A stretch of 64,000 bases of DNA, from contig JAVKHP010000001.1 in assembly GCA_031459855.1 (NCBI GenBank), positions 3,076,309 to 3,140,308 of the forward strand, written 5' to 3'. Below are positions 1 through 7,680 of the stretch, in pieces. How positions within the stretch are numbered: position 1 is the stretch's first letter; each line of letters opens with the position of its first letter. The stretch is from Armatimonadota bacterium (GTDB lineage: Bacteria > Sysuimicrobiota > Sysuimicrobiia > Sysuimicrobiales > Humicultoraceae). The translations under genes and the position numbers were made by a program. The notes beneath the pieces are model-generated. The model had not been told where the DNA came from and searched no databases. It was given only the letters and a program-made list of their open reading frames with translations.

Positions 1-487
1 CCCGCTTCGCCGCGATCTGCGCCTGGAGGGAGCGCAGCGCGGCCTCGGTCTTGGCGACGACCAGCAGCCCCGAGGTGTCCTTGTCCAGCCGGTGCACGAT
101 GCCCGGCCGGTGCACGCCGCCGATCCCCGGCAGGTCCGGACAGTGCGCGAGCACGGCGTGCACCAGCGTGCCCGACGTGCGCCCCGCGCCCGGATGCACC
201 ACAAGCCCTGCGGGCTTGTTGACCACCAGCACGTCGGCATCCTCGTACACGATGTCCAGCGGCAGGGGCTCGGGCTGCAGGATCGCCGGCGCAGGCGGTG
301 GGACGACCAACACGACCACGTCGCCGGCCCGCAGGCGCGCGGCAGGGCGGAGGCGCCGCCCCGCCAGACGCGGGACGGTGACGTGGCCGGATGCGATCAG
401 CGCCTGGATGCGTGCCCGCGACAGCGCAGGCGCTCGCGCAGCCAGGAACGCGTCCAGGCGCTGCCCGGCGGCCGCCGCATCGACCAC
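1..487 (-). CDS. rluD: RluA/RluD-family 23S rRNA pseudouridine synthase (C-terminus off window)
   Basis: Converts uridines of 23S rRNA to pseudouridine. The visible 162 residues hold an N-terminal S4-like RNA-binding segment (GQRLDAFLAARAPALSRARI, about residues 8-27) and the start of the catalytic domain, with NKPAGLVVHPG and the active-site motif HRLDKDTSGLL, whose Asp is the conserved nucleophile. The reading frame runs off position 1, so the C-terminal half is missing only because the window ends. The GTG at 487 is chosen because it follows a GAGGAG sequence by 12 nt and no other start lies between it and the lgt stop. It is last in the dksA-like/lspA/lgt/rluD transcription unit, a common arrangement. 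Whether it is RluD rather than another RluA-type enzyme cannot be settled from this fragment. Confidence 0.88.
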   Translation of the reverse strand, partial: MVDAAAAGQRLDAFLAARAPALSRARIQALIASGHVTVPRLAGRRLRPAARLRAGDVVVLVVPPPAPAILQPEPLPLDIVYEDADVLVVNKPAGLVVHPGAGRTSGTLVHAVLAHCPDLPGIGGVHRPGIVHRLDKDTSGLLVVAKTEAALRSLQAQIAAKR

Positions 488-524
488 GTAGGTGTACCGC
501 TCCTCGATACCGTCCCCGCGCCGG

Positions 525-1295
525 CTACGGCGGCGTCTGCGGCGCGGGCTCCACGCGTACCGCGGGCCCGCGGCGCTGCAGCCAGCCCAGCAGCAGGCCA
601 CTGGCCACGGCGACGGTGCCGCTGGCGAGCTGGCCGAGGGTCAACGGCCCGGCCACCGCCGGCGCCTCGACGAAGACGTCCACGAAGAACCGGGCCACCG
701 CCTGCAAGAACAGTGCCAGCACGAAGAGGGTGCCGTCGGCCAGGGCCTGGTCGCGCTGGCCCCGCAAGATCACCAGGATCGCTGCCGCGGCCAGGGCCAG
801 GTAGATCTGGGTCGGGTGGCGCCGCTCGAGGAACAGGTCGATCGCCCAGGGCACCCCTGTTGGCTTGCCGGGGAACAGGCCGTGCAGCAGCGCCCCGATC
901 ATGGCGATCCCGTAGCCGATGATCAGCGCCGGCGCATAGGCGTCCAGCAGCGCGCCAAACGACACCTGCCACCGGCGGGTATACAACCGTGCGAGCACCA
1001 GGCCCGCTGCGAGCGCCCCGTAGTAGACCAGGCCGCCGTCCCGCCAGATCGTCAGCATGCGCCGCGGCTCGCCGGCGAACGCCTCGAGGTTGGCCAGCAC
1101 GAACCCGATGCGGCCGCCGACGATCCCCGCCACGATGGCGTAGAGGGCCAAGTCCAGGGTGTGGGTGGGGTCGATGCCAAGCCGCGCGTACGCCGACCGG
1201 CGCGCGACGACGATGGAGGCGCCGAAGGCCAGCAGCAAGAACAGCCCGAAGGCCGAGATCGGCACGCCCCAGACGTCGTACAGGATCTGTTGCAC
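525..1295 (-). CDS. lgt: Prolipoprotein diacylglyceryl transferase (divergent)
   Basis: Transfers diacylglycerol from phosphatidylglycerol to the lipobox Cys of prolipoproteins in the cytoplasmic membrane. The 256-aa protein has about seven hydrophobic segments and the family landmarks GGRIGFVLAN (near 61), RDGGLVYYGAL (near 85), GKPTGVPWAI and RHPTQIY. GTG start lies 4 nt after the lspA stop, so it is translationally linked to the peptidase acting on its product. Oddity: where E. coli Lgt has GRLGNF with catalytic Arg143 and Asn146, this protein reads AMIGAL. The H of the HGG motif is Tyr, and Tyr235 aligns with Gln. The Arg239 equivalent (VARFFVD) is kept. It is clearly family Lgt by overall pattern and context, but its activity is worth testing. 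Confidence 0.88.
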   Translation of the reverse strand: MQQILYDVWGVPISAFGLFLLLAFGASIVVARRSAYARLGIDPTHTLDLALYAIVAGIVGGRIGFVLANLEAFAGEPRRMLTIWRDGGLVYYGALAAGLVLARLYTRRWQVSFGALLDAYAPALIIGYGIAMIGALLHGLFPGKPTGVPWAIDLFLERRHPTQIYLALAAAAILVILRGQRDQALADGTLFVLALFLQAVARFFVDVFVEAPAVAGPLTLGQLASGTVAVASGLLLGWLQRRGPAVRVEPAPQTPP

Positions 1296-1298
1296 CGG

Positions 1299-1817
1299 TC
1301 ACCTCCCGGGATGTCCCTGGCGAGGGTTCCTGCTCCCGGCCGCTGCACGGGTGGTCCCAGTCCCGCCGAGCAGCCCGGTGGCGAGGAGCACACCGCCTGC
1401 GACGATGGCCGCATCGGCCAGGTTGAACACCGGCCAGCGGTGCAGGTCGATGTAGTCGATGACGTAGCCCCAGCGCAGGCGGTCGACCAGGTTCCCTGCC
1501 GCCCCGCCCAGCACGAGGGCACTACCCGCCCCCACCTGCCAGCGCTCCAGGGGGTCGCCGCCCCTCCACACGACCAGAAGCACGAGGCAACCGGCGACGA
1601 GCCCGAGGACCAGCGGGGGCAGGCCGGGCAGCAGCCCGAACGCCACGCCGCGGTTGTGCACGTGGGTCAGGGTCAGGACGCCCGGGACGACCGGCACTTC
1701 CACGCCGGCCGGCAGCGTCGCCGCAACTGCCGCCTTGATCGCCTGGTCCGCGATGGCCAGCAGGCTTGCGGCGAGCAGGCGCCCGGGCCAGCGCCGATGT
1801 CGGGACGACGGCTGCAA
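1299..1817 (-). CDS. lspA: Lipoprotein signal peptidase II
   Basis: Membrane aspartyl protease that removes the signal peptide of diacylglyceryl-modified prolipoproteins. Four hydrophobic segments are visible, with the diagnostic blocks VHNRGVAFGLL, GAAGNLVDRLRWGYVID and WPVFNLADAAI. The Asp residues in NLVDR and NLADA are the catalytic pair. The start is uncertain: the frame is open back into the dksA-like gene without a good ATG or GTG, so a TTG at 1817 (or CTG at 1820), about 14 nt after a GAGG, is the most plausible. This gives 172 aa, slightly longer than typical because of a short basic N-terminus. It sits between the dksA-like gene and lgt. Confidence 0.9.
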   Translation of the reverse strand: MQPSSRHRRWPGRLLAASLLAIADQAIKAAVAATLPAGVEVPVVPGVLTLTHVHNRGVAFGLLPGLPPLVLGLVAGCLVLLVVWRGGDPLERWQVGAGSALVLGGAAGNLVDRLRWGYVIDYIDLHRWPVFNLADAAIVAGGVLLATGLLGGTGTTRAAAGSRNPRQGHPGR

Positions 1818-1906
1818 CAGTGCGCGGTCGACCTCGGTCGGCCTCCCGGTAGACAGGCTGCACCGATCCCAGGTGCGAGGAAGCCGGAAGCGTCCCCGAG
1901 GGTGCG

Positions 1907-2479
1907 CTAGCGCGCGTTGGCCTGCTCTTCGCGCGCCTTGCACTGGATGCACAGGCGAGCGTACGGGATGGCGCGCAGGCGCTCGATGTGGATCGGCTGA
2001 CCGCACAGCTCACAGGTGCCGTAGGTGCCCTCGTCGATGCGGCTCAGCGCTTCCTCCACCTGGGTCAGCAACGCCTGCACGCTGTTCTCGATCGCGAAGC
2101 CCTTCTCCCGCTCGAAGGTGTCGGCGGCCACGTCGGCGATGTCCTCGTCGTAGCCGCTGGAATCCACGCTGATCTGCTCGACCTCGGGCAGGTGCTCCTC
2201 GATCGCCTCCAGCTCCTGCGTCAGCCGGTCGCGCTCCTCCTCCAACAGCTGGCGGAACTCCTCGAGCTCGCGCTTGGTGAGGGGCCGTGCTGCCGTCACG
2301 ACCCGCGGTGCTGGCTTGATCGACGTCGGGGCGCGCGAAGCACGGACGGGGGCCCGCGACGCGCCAGCCCGCGGGGCCTGGGCCCGACGAGACGCCTTGG
2401 CCTGGCCCTTCTTCGTGGACGAGGCCGCCTTGGTCGCCTGGCGCTGCGCGGTACGGGCCCGAGCGGCCTTATTCGGCAT
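1907..2479 (-). CDS. DksA/TraR-family C4 zinc-finger protein with basic N-terminal extension
   Basis: Family members bind RNA polymerase through its secondary channel, or act as small zinc-finger regulators. The 190-aa product ends in a TraR/DksA zinc finger (CELCGQPIHIERLRAIPYAR then LCIQC) preceded by an acidic coiled-coil segment (EEFRQLLEEERDRLTQELEAI, about residues 73-93, continuing to about 160). The first 65 residues are almost only Ala, Arg, Lys, Ser, Thr and Pro, an extension most DksA-like proteins lack and which may bind nucleic acid. The coiled-coil tip of classical DksA (two Asp residues in DXXDXA) is not clearly recognisable, although YDEDIADVAADTFE could be related. It heads the lspA-lgt-rluD unit behind a good promoter. 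Confidence 0.85.
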   Translation of the reverse strand: MPNKAARARTAQRQATKAASSTKKGQAKASRRAQAPRAGASRAPVRASRAPTSIKPAPRVVTAARPLTKRELEEFRQLLEEERDRLTQELEAIEEHLPEVEQISVDSSGYDEDIADVAADTFEREKGFAIENSVQALLTQVEEALSRIDEGTYGTCELCGQPIHIERLRAIPYARLCIQCKAREEQANAR

Positions 2480-2523
2480 GATACGGCCCTCCTTACCCGC
2501 TGTGGGGGCTTGAGACCGCGCCT

Positions 2524-2552
2524 ATCTTACTCAAGAGCCTCTGCACTGGCAA
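2524..2552 (-). promoter_or_regulatory. Sigma-70-type promoter for the dksA-like/lspA/lgt/rluD unit
   Basis: Reading the minus strand: TTGCCA (2547-2552), 17-nt spacer, TAAGAT (2524-2529). The -10 overlaps the TAA stop codon of the upstream racemase gene, and a transcript would begin about 35-40 nt before the ATG at 2479. The match is good in both hexamers and spacing. Seen in sequence; activity inferred. Confidence 0.6.
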
Positions 2553-3294
2553 GGGGGACTGGACGACGCGCAGGCGGCCAGTCCGCCTCGCCCAGCGCCA
2601 GGGCCACCGCCCGTCGGGCCAGCACCTCGGTGGCATCGAGCACGGGGACCGGGGCCGCAGCCAGCGCGTCCGCCGCAAGGACGATCGGCAGCTCCGTGCA
2701 CCCCAACACGACAGCCTCCGCCCCCTGCGCCGCCAGCGTCTGGACCAGCGCCGTCGCCTGGGCGCGGTGCTCTGGCCGCGGACCGGCCTTGACGGCGGCG
2801 ATGAGCGCGTCGGTGGCCGCCTGGTCTGCCGCCGCAGGCACCACGACCTCCACGCCGTAGCGCGCAAACGCCCGGGCATACAGGCCGGCACGCACCGTGC
2901 CGGCGGTGGCCAGCAGGCCGACGCGGCGCACCTGCGGGTAGGTCCCGGCCGCGGCCGCGGCCGTTTCCTCCATCATGTGCAACACCGGGATCGCCACGCT
3001 GCCGGCGATGGCCGCGTAGAACGCATGAGCCGTGTTGCAGGGGATGGTCAGGAAGTCGGCGCCGGCGGCAGCGAGCCCCCGGGCGCCAGCGACCAGCCAC
3101 GGCGTCGGATCCTCGCCGCATCCCAGGAGGAACGCGCTCCGATCCGGGACCGCCGGGTTGTTGTCGATGAGGATCCGGAGGTGGTCCTGATCCCGGGCCG
3201 CGGGCGTCAGGCGCAACAGGCGCCCGAAGAAGTCCAGGGTGGCCCAGGGCCCCATGCCCCCCAGCACGCCGATCGTCCGCCGGGGTGCGCTCAC
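2527..3294 (-). CDS. Aspartate/glutamate racemase family protein
   Basis: Cofactor-independent amino-acid racemase of the Asp/Glu/hydantoin racemase superfamily, 255 aa, cytoplasmic. The two catalytic cysteines of the family are present in TIPCNTAHAFY (near 84) and VVLGCTELPIV (near 198). The N-terminal IGVLGGMGPWAT (8-19) is the aspartate-racemase-subfamily signature, as opposed to MurI. Because the region is devoted to peptidoglycan, a D-amino-acid supply role is possible, but the signature argues for aspartate racemase (YgeA/RacX-like). The start overlaps the ileS stop by 4 nt, so it is translationally coupled to ileS. Confidence 0.85.
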   Translation of the reverse strand: MSAPRRTIGVLGGMGPWATLDFFGRLLRLTPAARDQDHLRILIDNNPAVPDRSAFLLGCGEDPTPWLVAGARGLAAAGADFLTIPCNTAHAFYAAIAGSVAIPVLHMMEETAAAAAGTYPQVRRVGLLATAGTVRAGLYARAFARYGVEVVVPAAADQAATDALIAAVKAGPRPEHRAQATALVQTLAAQGAEAVVLGCTELPIVLAADALAAAPVPVLDATEVLARRAVALALGEADWPPARRPVPLASAEALE

Positions 3295-6200
3295 GCCCGC
3301 ACCACGGCCACCCGGGCGACGGCGCCGTCCAGACGGATCTCACGGGCGCCGGGCTGCTCGGCCGCGCCCGATCGCACGTCGACGGCCAGCGTCTCGCCCA
3401 TCACGTAGGCACGGTGGGCCACCAGCGTGGCCTGCACCTCGGCGTCGCCGTCCACGTAGAGCACGATGCGGTCGCTCACCTCCAGACCCAGCTCCTTGCG
3501 CAGCTGCTGGATGTGGTGCACGAGCTCACGGGCCCATCCCTCGCGGGCCAACGCGTCGTCAATGGCGGTCTCGAGCACGACCAGGTGGGCGCCGGCGCCC
3601 TCGGCGGCGTACCCGGGCGCCGCGCGCACGCGCACCTCCAGGTCGTCGGGGGCGAGCTCCACCCGCTCGCCGTCCACGGTCACGGCCACCGCCTCGCCGC
3701 GCTGGACGGCCGCGGCGGCCGTAGCGGGTGAGAGTGTGCGCAGGGCGCCCGCCACGGCCTGCACCCGCGCCCCAAGCCGCGGACCCAGCCGGTCGAACCG
3801 CGGCTTGACCTCGAACGTCACGTACGGCGCGGCGTCGTCGAGGACGCGCACCTCCTTGACGTTGAGCTCGTCGGCCAGCAGCTCCCGCAGCTCGGGGTCC
3901 TCGACGATCCCGCGCTGGGTCGTGGCCACGAGCACCGCCGGCAGGGGCTGGCGCACCCGGATCCGGGCGGCGCTGCGGGCCGCCCGGCCCAGCCGCACCA
4001 AGTCCCGCACGGCGTCCATGGCGGCCTCCACAGCCGGCTCGCGCCAGGCCGCGGGCAGCACCGGGTAGTCGCAGAGGTGGACACTCTCCGGGGCCTGGGG
4101 CTCGACGGTCCGCACCAGGTTCTGGTAGATGGCCTCGGTCAGGAACGGCATGAAGGGCGCCAGCGCCTGCGCCAGCGTCTTCAACACCGTGTAGAGGGTG
4201 TAGTAGGCCGCGCGCTTGTCCTGGTCGTCCTCGCTCTTCCAGAACCGCCGCCGGCTGCGCCGGACGTACCAGGTGGAGAGGTCGTCGACGAACGCCTCGG
4301 CCACCCGACAGGCGCCGGCCGGGTCGTAGTCATCCAAACGCGCGGCCACGGTCTGGACCAGGTGGGCCAGGCGCGAGAGGATCCAGCGGTCGAGCAGGCG
4401 CAGCGGCGGCGGCGCGGCCAGCAGGCCGGCCAGGTCGAGGCCGCGCTCCAGCGAGGCGTAGGTCACGAAGAAGGCGTACACGTTCCACCAAGGCAGGACG
4501 AACCGCCGGCGCACGTCGTCGGCCGGCCCGTAGCCGAAGTTGGTGTTCACCGCGGGGTTCTGGGCGGCGAAGACCCACCGCACCACGTCGGCGCCGATGC
4601 GGTCGGCGGCCTCCTCGAACTCGATGGCGTTGCCCCACGACTTGTGCATCTCGCGGCCGTGCTCGTCGCGCACCAACGCGTGGCCCAGACAGACCCGGAA
4701 CGGCGCCGTGCCCTCCAGCACCGTGCTCATCACCAGCAGGGAGTAAAACCAGTTCCGGTACTGCCCCGGGAACGCTTCGGTGATGAAGTCGAACGGGAAC
4801 CACTCGCGCCAGTAGCGTCGATCGTCCAGGTACGACACCTTGCCGGTGGCCGGGTCGATCAGTGTGGAGAACGGCACGATGCCGGCGTCCAACCACGGGT
4901 TGCCGACGTCGGGGATGCGACTGGTGACCGCGCCGCAGGCACGGCAGCGGATCTTCACCGCGTCCACCCACGGTCGGTGGGGCGAGTGGCCCTCGAACGC
5001 CTCCCATCCCTCCACGGCCCGCGCCCGCAGCTCCTCCCGGGAGCCCAGCACCTCGAACGCCCCGCAGGCCTGGCACTCGTAGATCGGCAGCGCCAGGCCC
5101 CAGTAGCGCTTCTTGCTGATCATCCAGTCGTGCATGTTGCGCAGCCAGTCCAGCTCGCGCTCCAGCCCGAACTCGGGAATCCAGCGCACCTGCCGCGCCG
5201 CGTCCATGATCGCCTCGCGGATCGGGTCCATAGCGATGAACCACTCGTCGACGACGCGGAAGACCAGCTCGGTGCCGCAGCGCCAGCACACCGGGTACCG
5301 GTGGGTGTAGGGGTCGGCACGGTAGAGCAGCCCTCGCGCCCGCAGGCGCTCCTCGATCGGCCCCGCCACCTCGGCCGCCGTCCGGCCCGTGAACTCGCCG
5401 AAGCCGTCGACGAACACGCCGAACTCGTCCAGCGGTGCCAGCACCGCCAGGCCAAACCGCTTCCCCAGCGCGAAGTCCTCGGCACCGGCGCCCGGCGCGA
5501 TGTGCACGATGCCGGTCCCCTCCTCGGCGCTGACGTCCTCCCAGGGGATCACCCGGTGCTCCACGCCCTGCTGGGCGGGGAGGTCGTCGAACGGCCCGCG
5601 GTACCGCCAGCCCACCAGGGCCCGGCCCGGGAGGGTCTCCACCACGGTGTAGCGGCCGGTCAGGATCTCCAGGCGGGCCTCCATCACGTAGAACTCCTCG
5701 TCACCCTGCCGGACCCGCACGTAGGGCTGATCGGGGTGCACGGCCGCGGCCACGTTGCTGGTCAGCGTCCAGGGGGTGGTGGTCCAGACGAGCAACGACC
5801 GGCCCGGGGCGTCCACCAGCGGCAGGCGCACCACCAGCCCCGGGTGGGTCACCTCGCGGTAGCCTTCGGTGACGATCTCGTGTTCCGAGATGCCGGTCCC
5901 ACAGCGCGGGCACCACGGCATCGCGTCGTGCCCCTTGTAGATCAACCCGCGCTCCCAGCAGCGCTTGAGGAAGTACCAGATCATGTAGTTGTTCTCGTCG
6001 GCCATGGTGTGGTAGGAGTTGTCCCACCGCATCCAGTAGCCCAGCCGCAGCGACTGCTGGGTGATGATCTCGGCGAAGCGGCGCACCCGCGCCTTGCACA
6101 GCTCCACGAACGGCGCGATGCCGTACACCTCGATGTCCCGCTTGCTGGTGAAGCCCAGCTCCTTCTCGACCTCCACCTCGACCCACAGCCCCTGGCCATC

Positions 6201-6464
6201 GAACCCGTTCTGGTAGCGCTGTCGGTAGCCGGCCATGGTCTTGTAGCGCTGGAACAGGTCCTTGTAAGTCCGTCCCCAGGCGTGGTGGATCCCCATGGGG
6301 TTGTTGGCGGTGATGGGCCCGTCGAGGAACGCGAAGCGGCGCGGGGAGGTCTCGTTGCGGCGCAGGTACTGGCCGAGGATGTCCCGCTCGAGCCACCACC
6401 GCAGCAGCTCCCGCTCCTGCGCCGGGAAGTCGATCTTGACGGGCACGGGGCGAAACGACGGCAT
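3291..6464 (-). CDS. ileS: Isoleucyl-tRNA synthetase
   Basis: Charges tRNA-Ile; class I synthetase, 1057 aa, full length. Order: Rossmann fold with the HIGH region read as ANNPMGIHHAWGRTYKD (near 53-69), a CP1 editing domain containing WTTTPWTLTSN (about 230) and paired zinc-type CXXC sequences (WCPRCG near 190, CWRCG near 395, CQACG and CRACG near 470-520). The KMSKS region is read as GREMHKSWGN (near 605), followed by the anticodon-binding domain and a long C-terminal domain. Both signature motifs deviate from the textbook forms; the whole framework is otherwise IleS and this looks like a lineage-specific subclass. ATG follows AAGGAGA by 7 nt. No T-box leader is visible upstream. The next gene downstream is the coupled racemase. 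Confidence 0.96.
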   Translation of the reverse strand: MPSFRPVPVKIDFPAQERELLRWWLERDILGQYLRRNETSPRRFAFLDGPITANNPMGIHHAWGRTYKDLFQRYKTMAGYRQRYQNGFDGQGLWVEVEVEKELGFTSKRDIEVYGIAPFVELCKARVRRFAEIITQQSLRLGYWMRWDNSYHTMADENNYMIWYFLKRCWERGLIYKGHDAMPWCPRCGTGISEHEIVTEGYREVTHPGLVVRLPLVDAPGRSLLVWTTTPWTLTSNVAAAVHPDQPYVRVRQGDEEFYVMEARLEILTGRYTVVETLPGRALVGWRYRGPFDDLPAQQGVEHRVIPWEDVSAEEGTGIVHIAPGAGAEDFALGKRFGLAVLAPLDEFGVFVDGFGEFTGRTAAEVAGPIEERLRARGLLYRADPYTHRYPVCWRCGTELVFRVVDEWFIAMDPIREAIMDAARQVRWIPEFGLERELDWLRNMHDWMISKKRYWGLALPIYECQACGAFEVLGSREELRARAVEGWEAFEGHSPHRPWVDAVKIRCRACGAVTSRIPDVGNPWLDAGIVPFSTLIDPATGKVSYLDDRRYWREWFPFDFITEAFPGQYRNWFYSLLVMSTVLEGTAPFRVCLGHALVRDEHGREMHKSWGNAIEFEEAADRIGADVVRWVFAAQNPAVNTNFGYGPADDVRRRFVLPWWNVYAFFVTYASLERGLDLAGLLAAPPPLRLLDRWILSRLAHLVQTVAARLDDYDPAGACRVAEAFVDDLSTWYVRRSRRRFWKSEDDQDKRAAYYTLYTVLKTLAQALAPFMPFLTEAIYQNLVRTVEPQAPESVHLCDYPVLPAAWREPAVEAAMDAVRDLVRLGRAARSAARIRVRQPLPAVLVATTQRGIVEDPELRELLADELNVKEVRVLDDAAPYVTFEVKPRFDRLGPRLGARVQAVAGALRTLSPATAAAAVQRGEAVAVTVDGERVELAPDDLEVRVRAAPGYAAEGAGAHLVVLETAIDDALAREGWARELVHHIQQLRKELGLEVSDRIVLYVDGDAEVQATLVAHRAYVMGETLAVDVRSGAAEQPGAREIRLDGAVARVAVVRA

Positions 6465-6659
6465 CGCGTTTTCTCCTTATAGCACGCGGCCCGCGCGGCC
6501 GTCCAGCGGCCTGCGGCCGGGCTGCCGCGGCGCCCCGACGGGCAGGGGACGCGCGGGCGGCGGCGAATGCATGCATGTGTCCGGGCATGCGGCCGCCGGA
6601 CGCCGCTCCCGCGTGCCCCGGGAGGCGGGAACGGCATCCCGACGACGCCGGGGGACCGC

Positions 6660-7646
6660 GTGAAAGTCTGCGTGTATCTCGAGCACGCCCAGCCCTCCTC
6701 CTGGAGCAGCGGGGTCCGTCAGGCCTACGACAACCAGCTGCGCGCCCTGCGGGCGGCGGGTGTCACGGTCACCAGCGATCCCAGCGAGGCGTTCGACCTG
6801 CTGCACCTCCACCAGCTCGGTCCGCGCTCGCTGTACCTGGCCGAGAAGTGCAGCGGCCGGGTCCCGGTGGTCATCTCCGCGCACACCACCGCCGAGGACT
6901 TCGCCAACTCGTTCGTCATGAGCGATTCGCTGGCGCCGTACCTGGGACGGCTCCTGACCTATTTCTACAACAAGGCTGACCTGGTCATCACGCCGTCTGC
7001 CTACACCAAGCAGGTCCTGGAGCGGGCAGGCGTCGTCCGGCCCATCGAGGTGGTGAGCAACGGCGTGGACCTGCAGCGCTTCCACTCCCTCTACCGGGCG
7101 CGGCGGCTGGCGCGGGGCCGGCACTTCCTGCGGGGCGTCGTGGCCTTCGCCGTGGGGCTGGTGTTGCTGCGCAAGGGCGTCGACCTGTTCTGTGAGGTCG
7201 CCCGGCGGCTACCTCACCTGACGTTCGTCTGGTTCGGCCGTATCCCCAAGGCCGTGAAGCCCGAAACGTTGCGGGTGATCGACGAGGCCCCTCCCAACGT
7301 CCGCTTTCCCGGCTACGTCGAGAACGTCACCGAGGCCTATGCGGCCGGCGACATCTTCTTCTTCCCCAGCAGCGTGGAGAACGAGGGCATCGCGGTGCTG
7401 GAAGCGGCCGCGGCCGGCCGCCCGCTGGTGCTGCGCGACGCCGAGTGCTTCGCCGGCCGCTTCGTCGACAACGAGAACGCGCTGCTGGCCGCCGACGCCG
7501 ACCAGTTCTCCCTCCAGCTGCGGCGGCTGGTGGAGGAACCCGACCTGCGCGCCCGCCTGGCCGCCGCGGCCCGACGGTACGCCGCCGCGCACTCCCTCGA
7601 GCGCGTGGGCGCGCGCCTGCGGGAGGTCTACGCCGGGCTGCTGTAG
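6660..7646 (+). CDS. GT4-family glycosyltransferase
   Basis: Nucleotide-sugar-dependent retaining glycosyltransferase of the GT-B fold, 328 aa. The N-terminal domain begins KVCVYLEHAQPSSWSSGV and carries LHLHQLG and SAHTTAEDFA. The C-terminal nucleotide-binding domain carries the E-x7-E element as ENEGIAVLE (about 240-248), preceded by DIFFFPSSV. This layout resembles diacylglycerol or phosphoinositide glucosyltransferases; the acceptor cannot be named from sequence. GTG at 6660 is preferred because GGGGGA lies 4-9 nt upstream and homology begins at its second residue; a longer frame from 6567 has no family similarity. It is transcribed away from ileS and converges on the GT2 gene. Confidence 0.85.
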   Translation: MKVCVYLEHAQPSSWSSGVRQAYDNQLRALRAAGVTVTSDPSEAFDLLHLHQLGPRSLYLAEKCSGRVPVVISAHTTAEDFANSFVMSDSLAPYLGRLLTYFYNKADLVITPSAYTKQVLERAGVVRPIEVVSNGVDLQRFHSLYRARRLARGRHFLRGVVAFAVGLVLLRKGVDLFCEVARRLPHLTFVWFGRIPKAVKPETLRVIDEAPPNVRFPGYVENVTEAYAAGDIFFFPSSVENEGIAVLEAAAAGRPLVLRDAECFAGRFVDNENALLAADADQFSLQLRRLVEEPDLRARLAAAARRYAAAHSLERVGARLREVYAGLL

Positions 7647-7680
7647 ACCGCTCAGCCCGCCCCGCCCTCGTGGGCGGTCT
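7645..7680. terminator. Bidirectional terminator-like inverted repeat between convergent glycosyltransferase genes
   Basis: AGACCGC (7645-7651) and its exact complement GCGGTCT (7674-7680) flank a 22-nt C-rich loop and overlap the stop codons of both convergent genes. There is no long T-run, so efficiency is uncertain. Confidence 0.4.

Noticed and set aside
4077-6482. 801-codon plus-strand frame antisense to ileS
   Set aside because: Composition is His/Arg/Pro/Gln-rich with no motif; it mirrors the codon pattern of ileS, whose domains are certain.
6465-6560. Possible T-box leader or TATAAG -10 upstream of ileS
   Set aside because: No T-box sequence or specifier hairpin is visible. TATAAG overlaps the AAGGAGA ribosome-binding site, and a start from it would remove that site.
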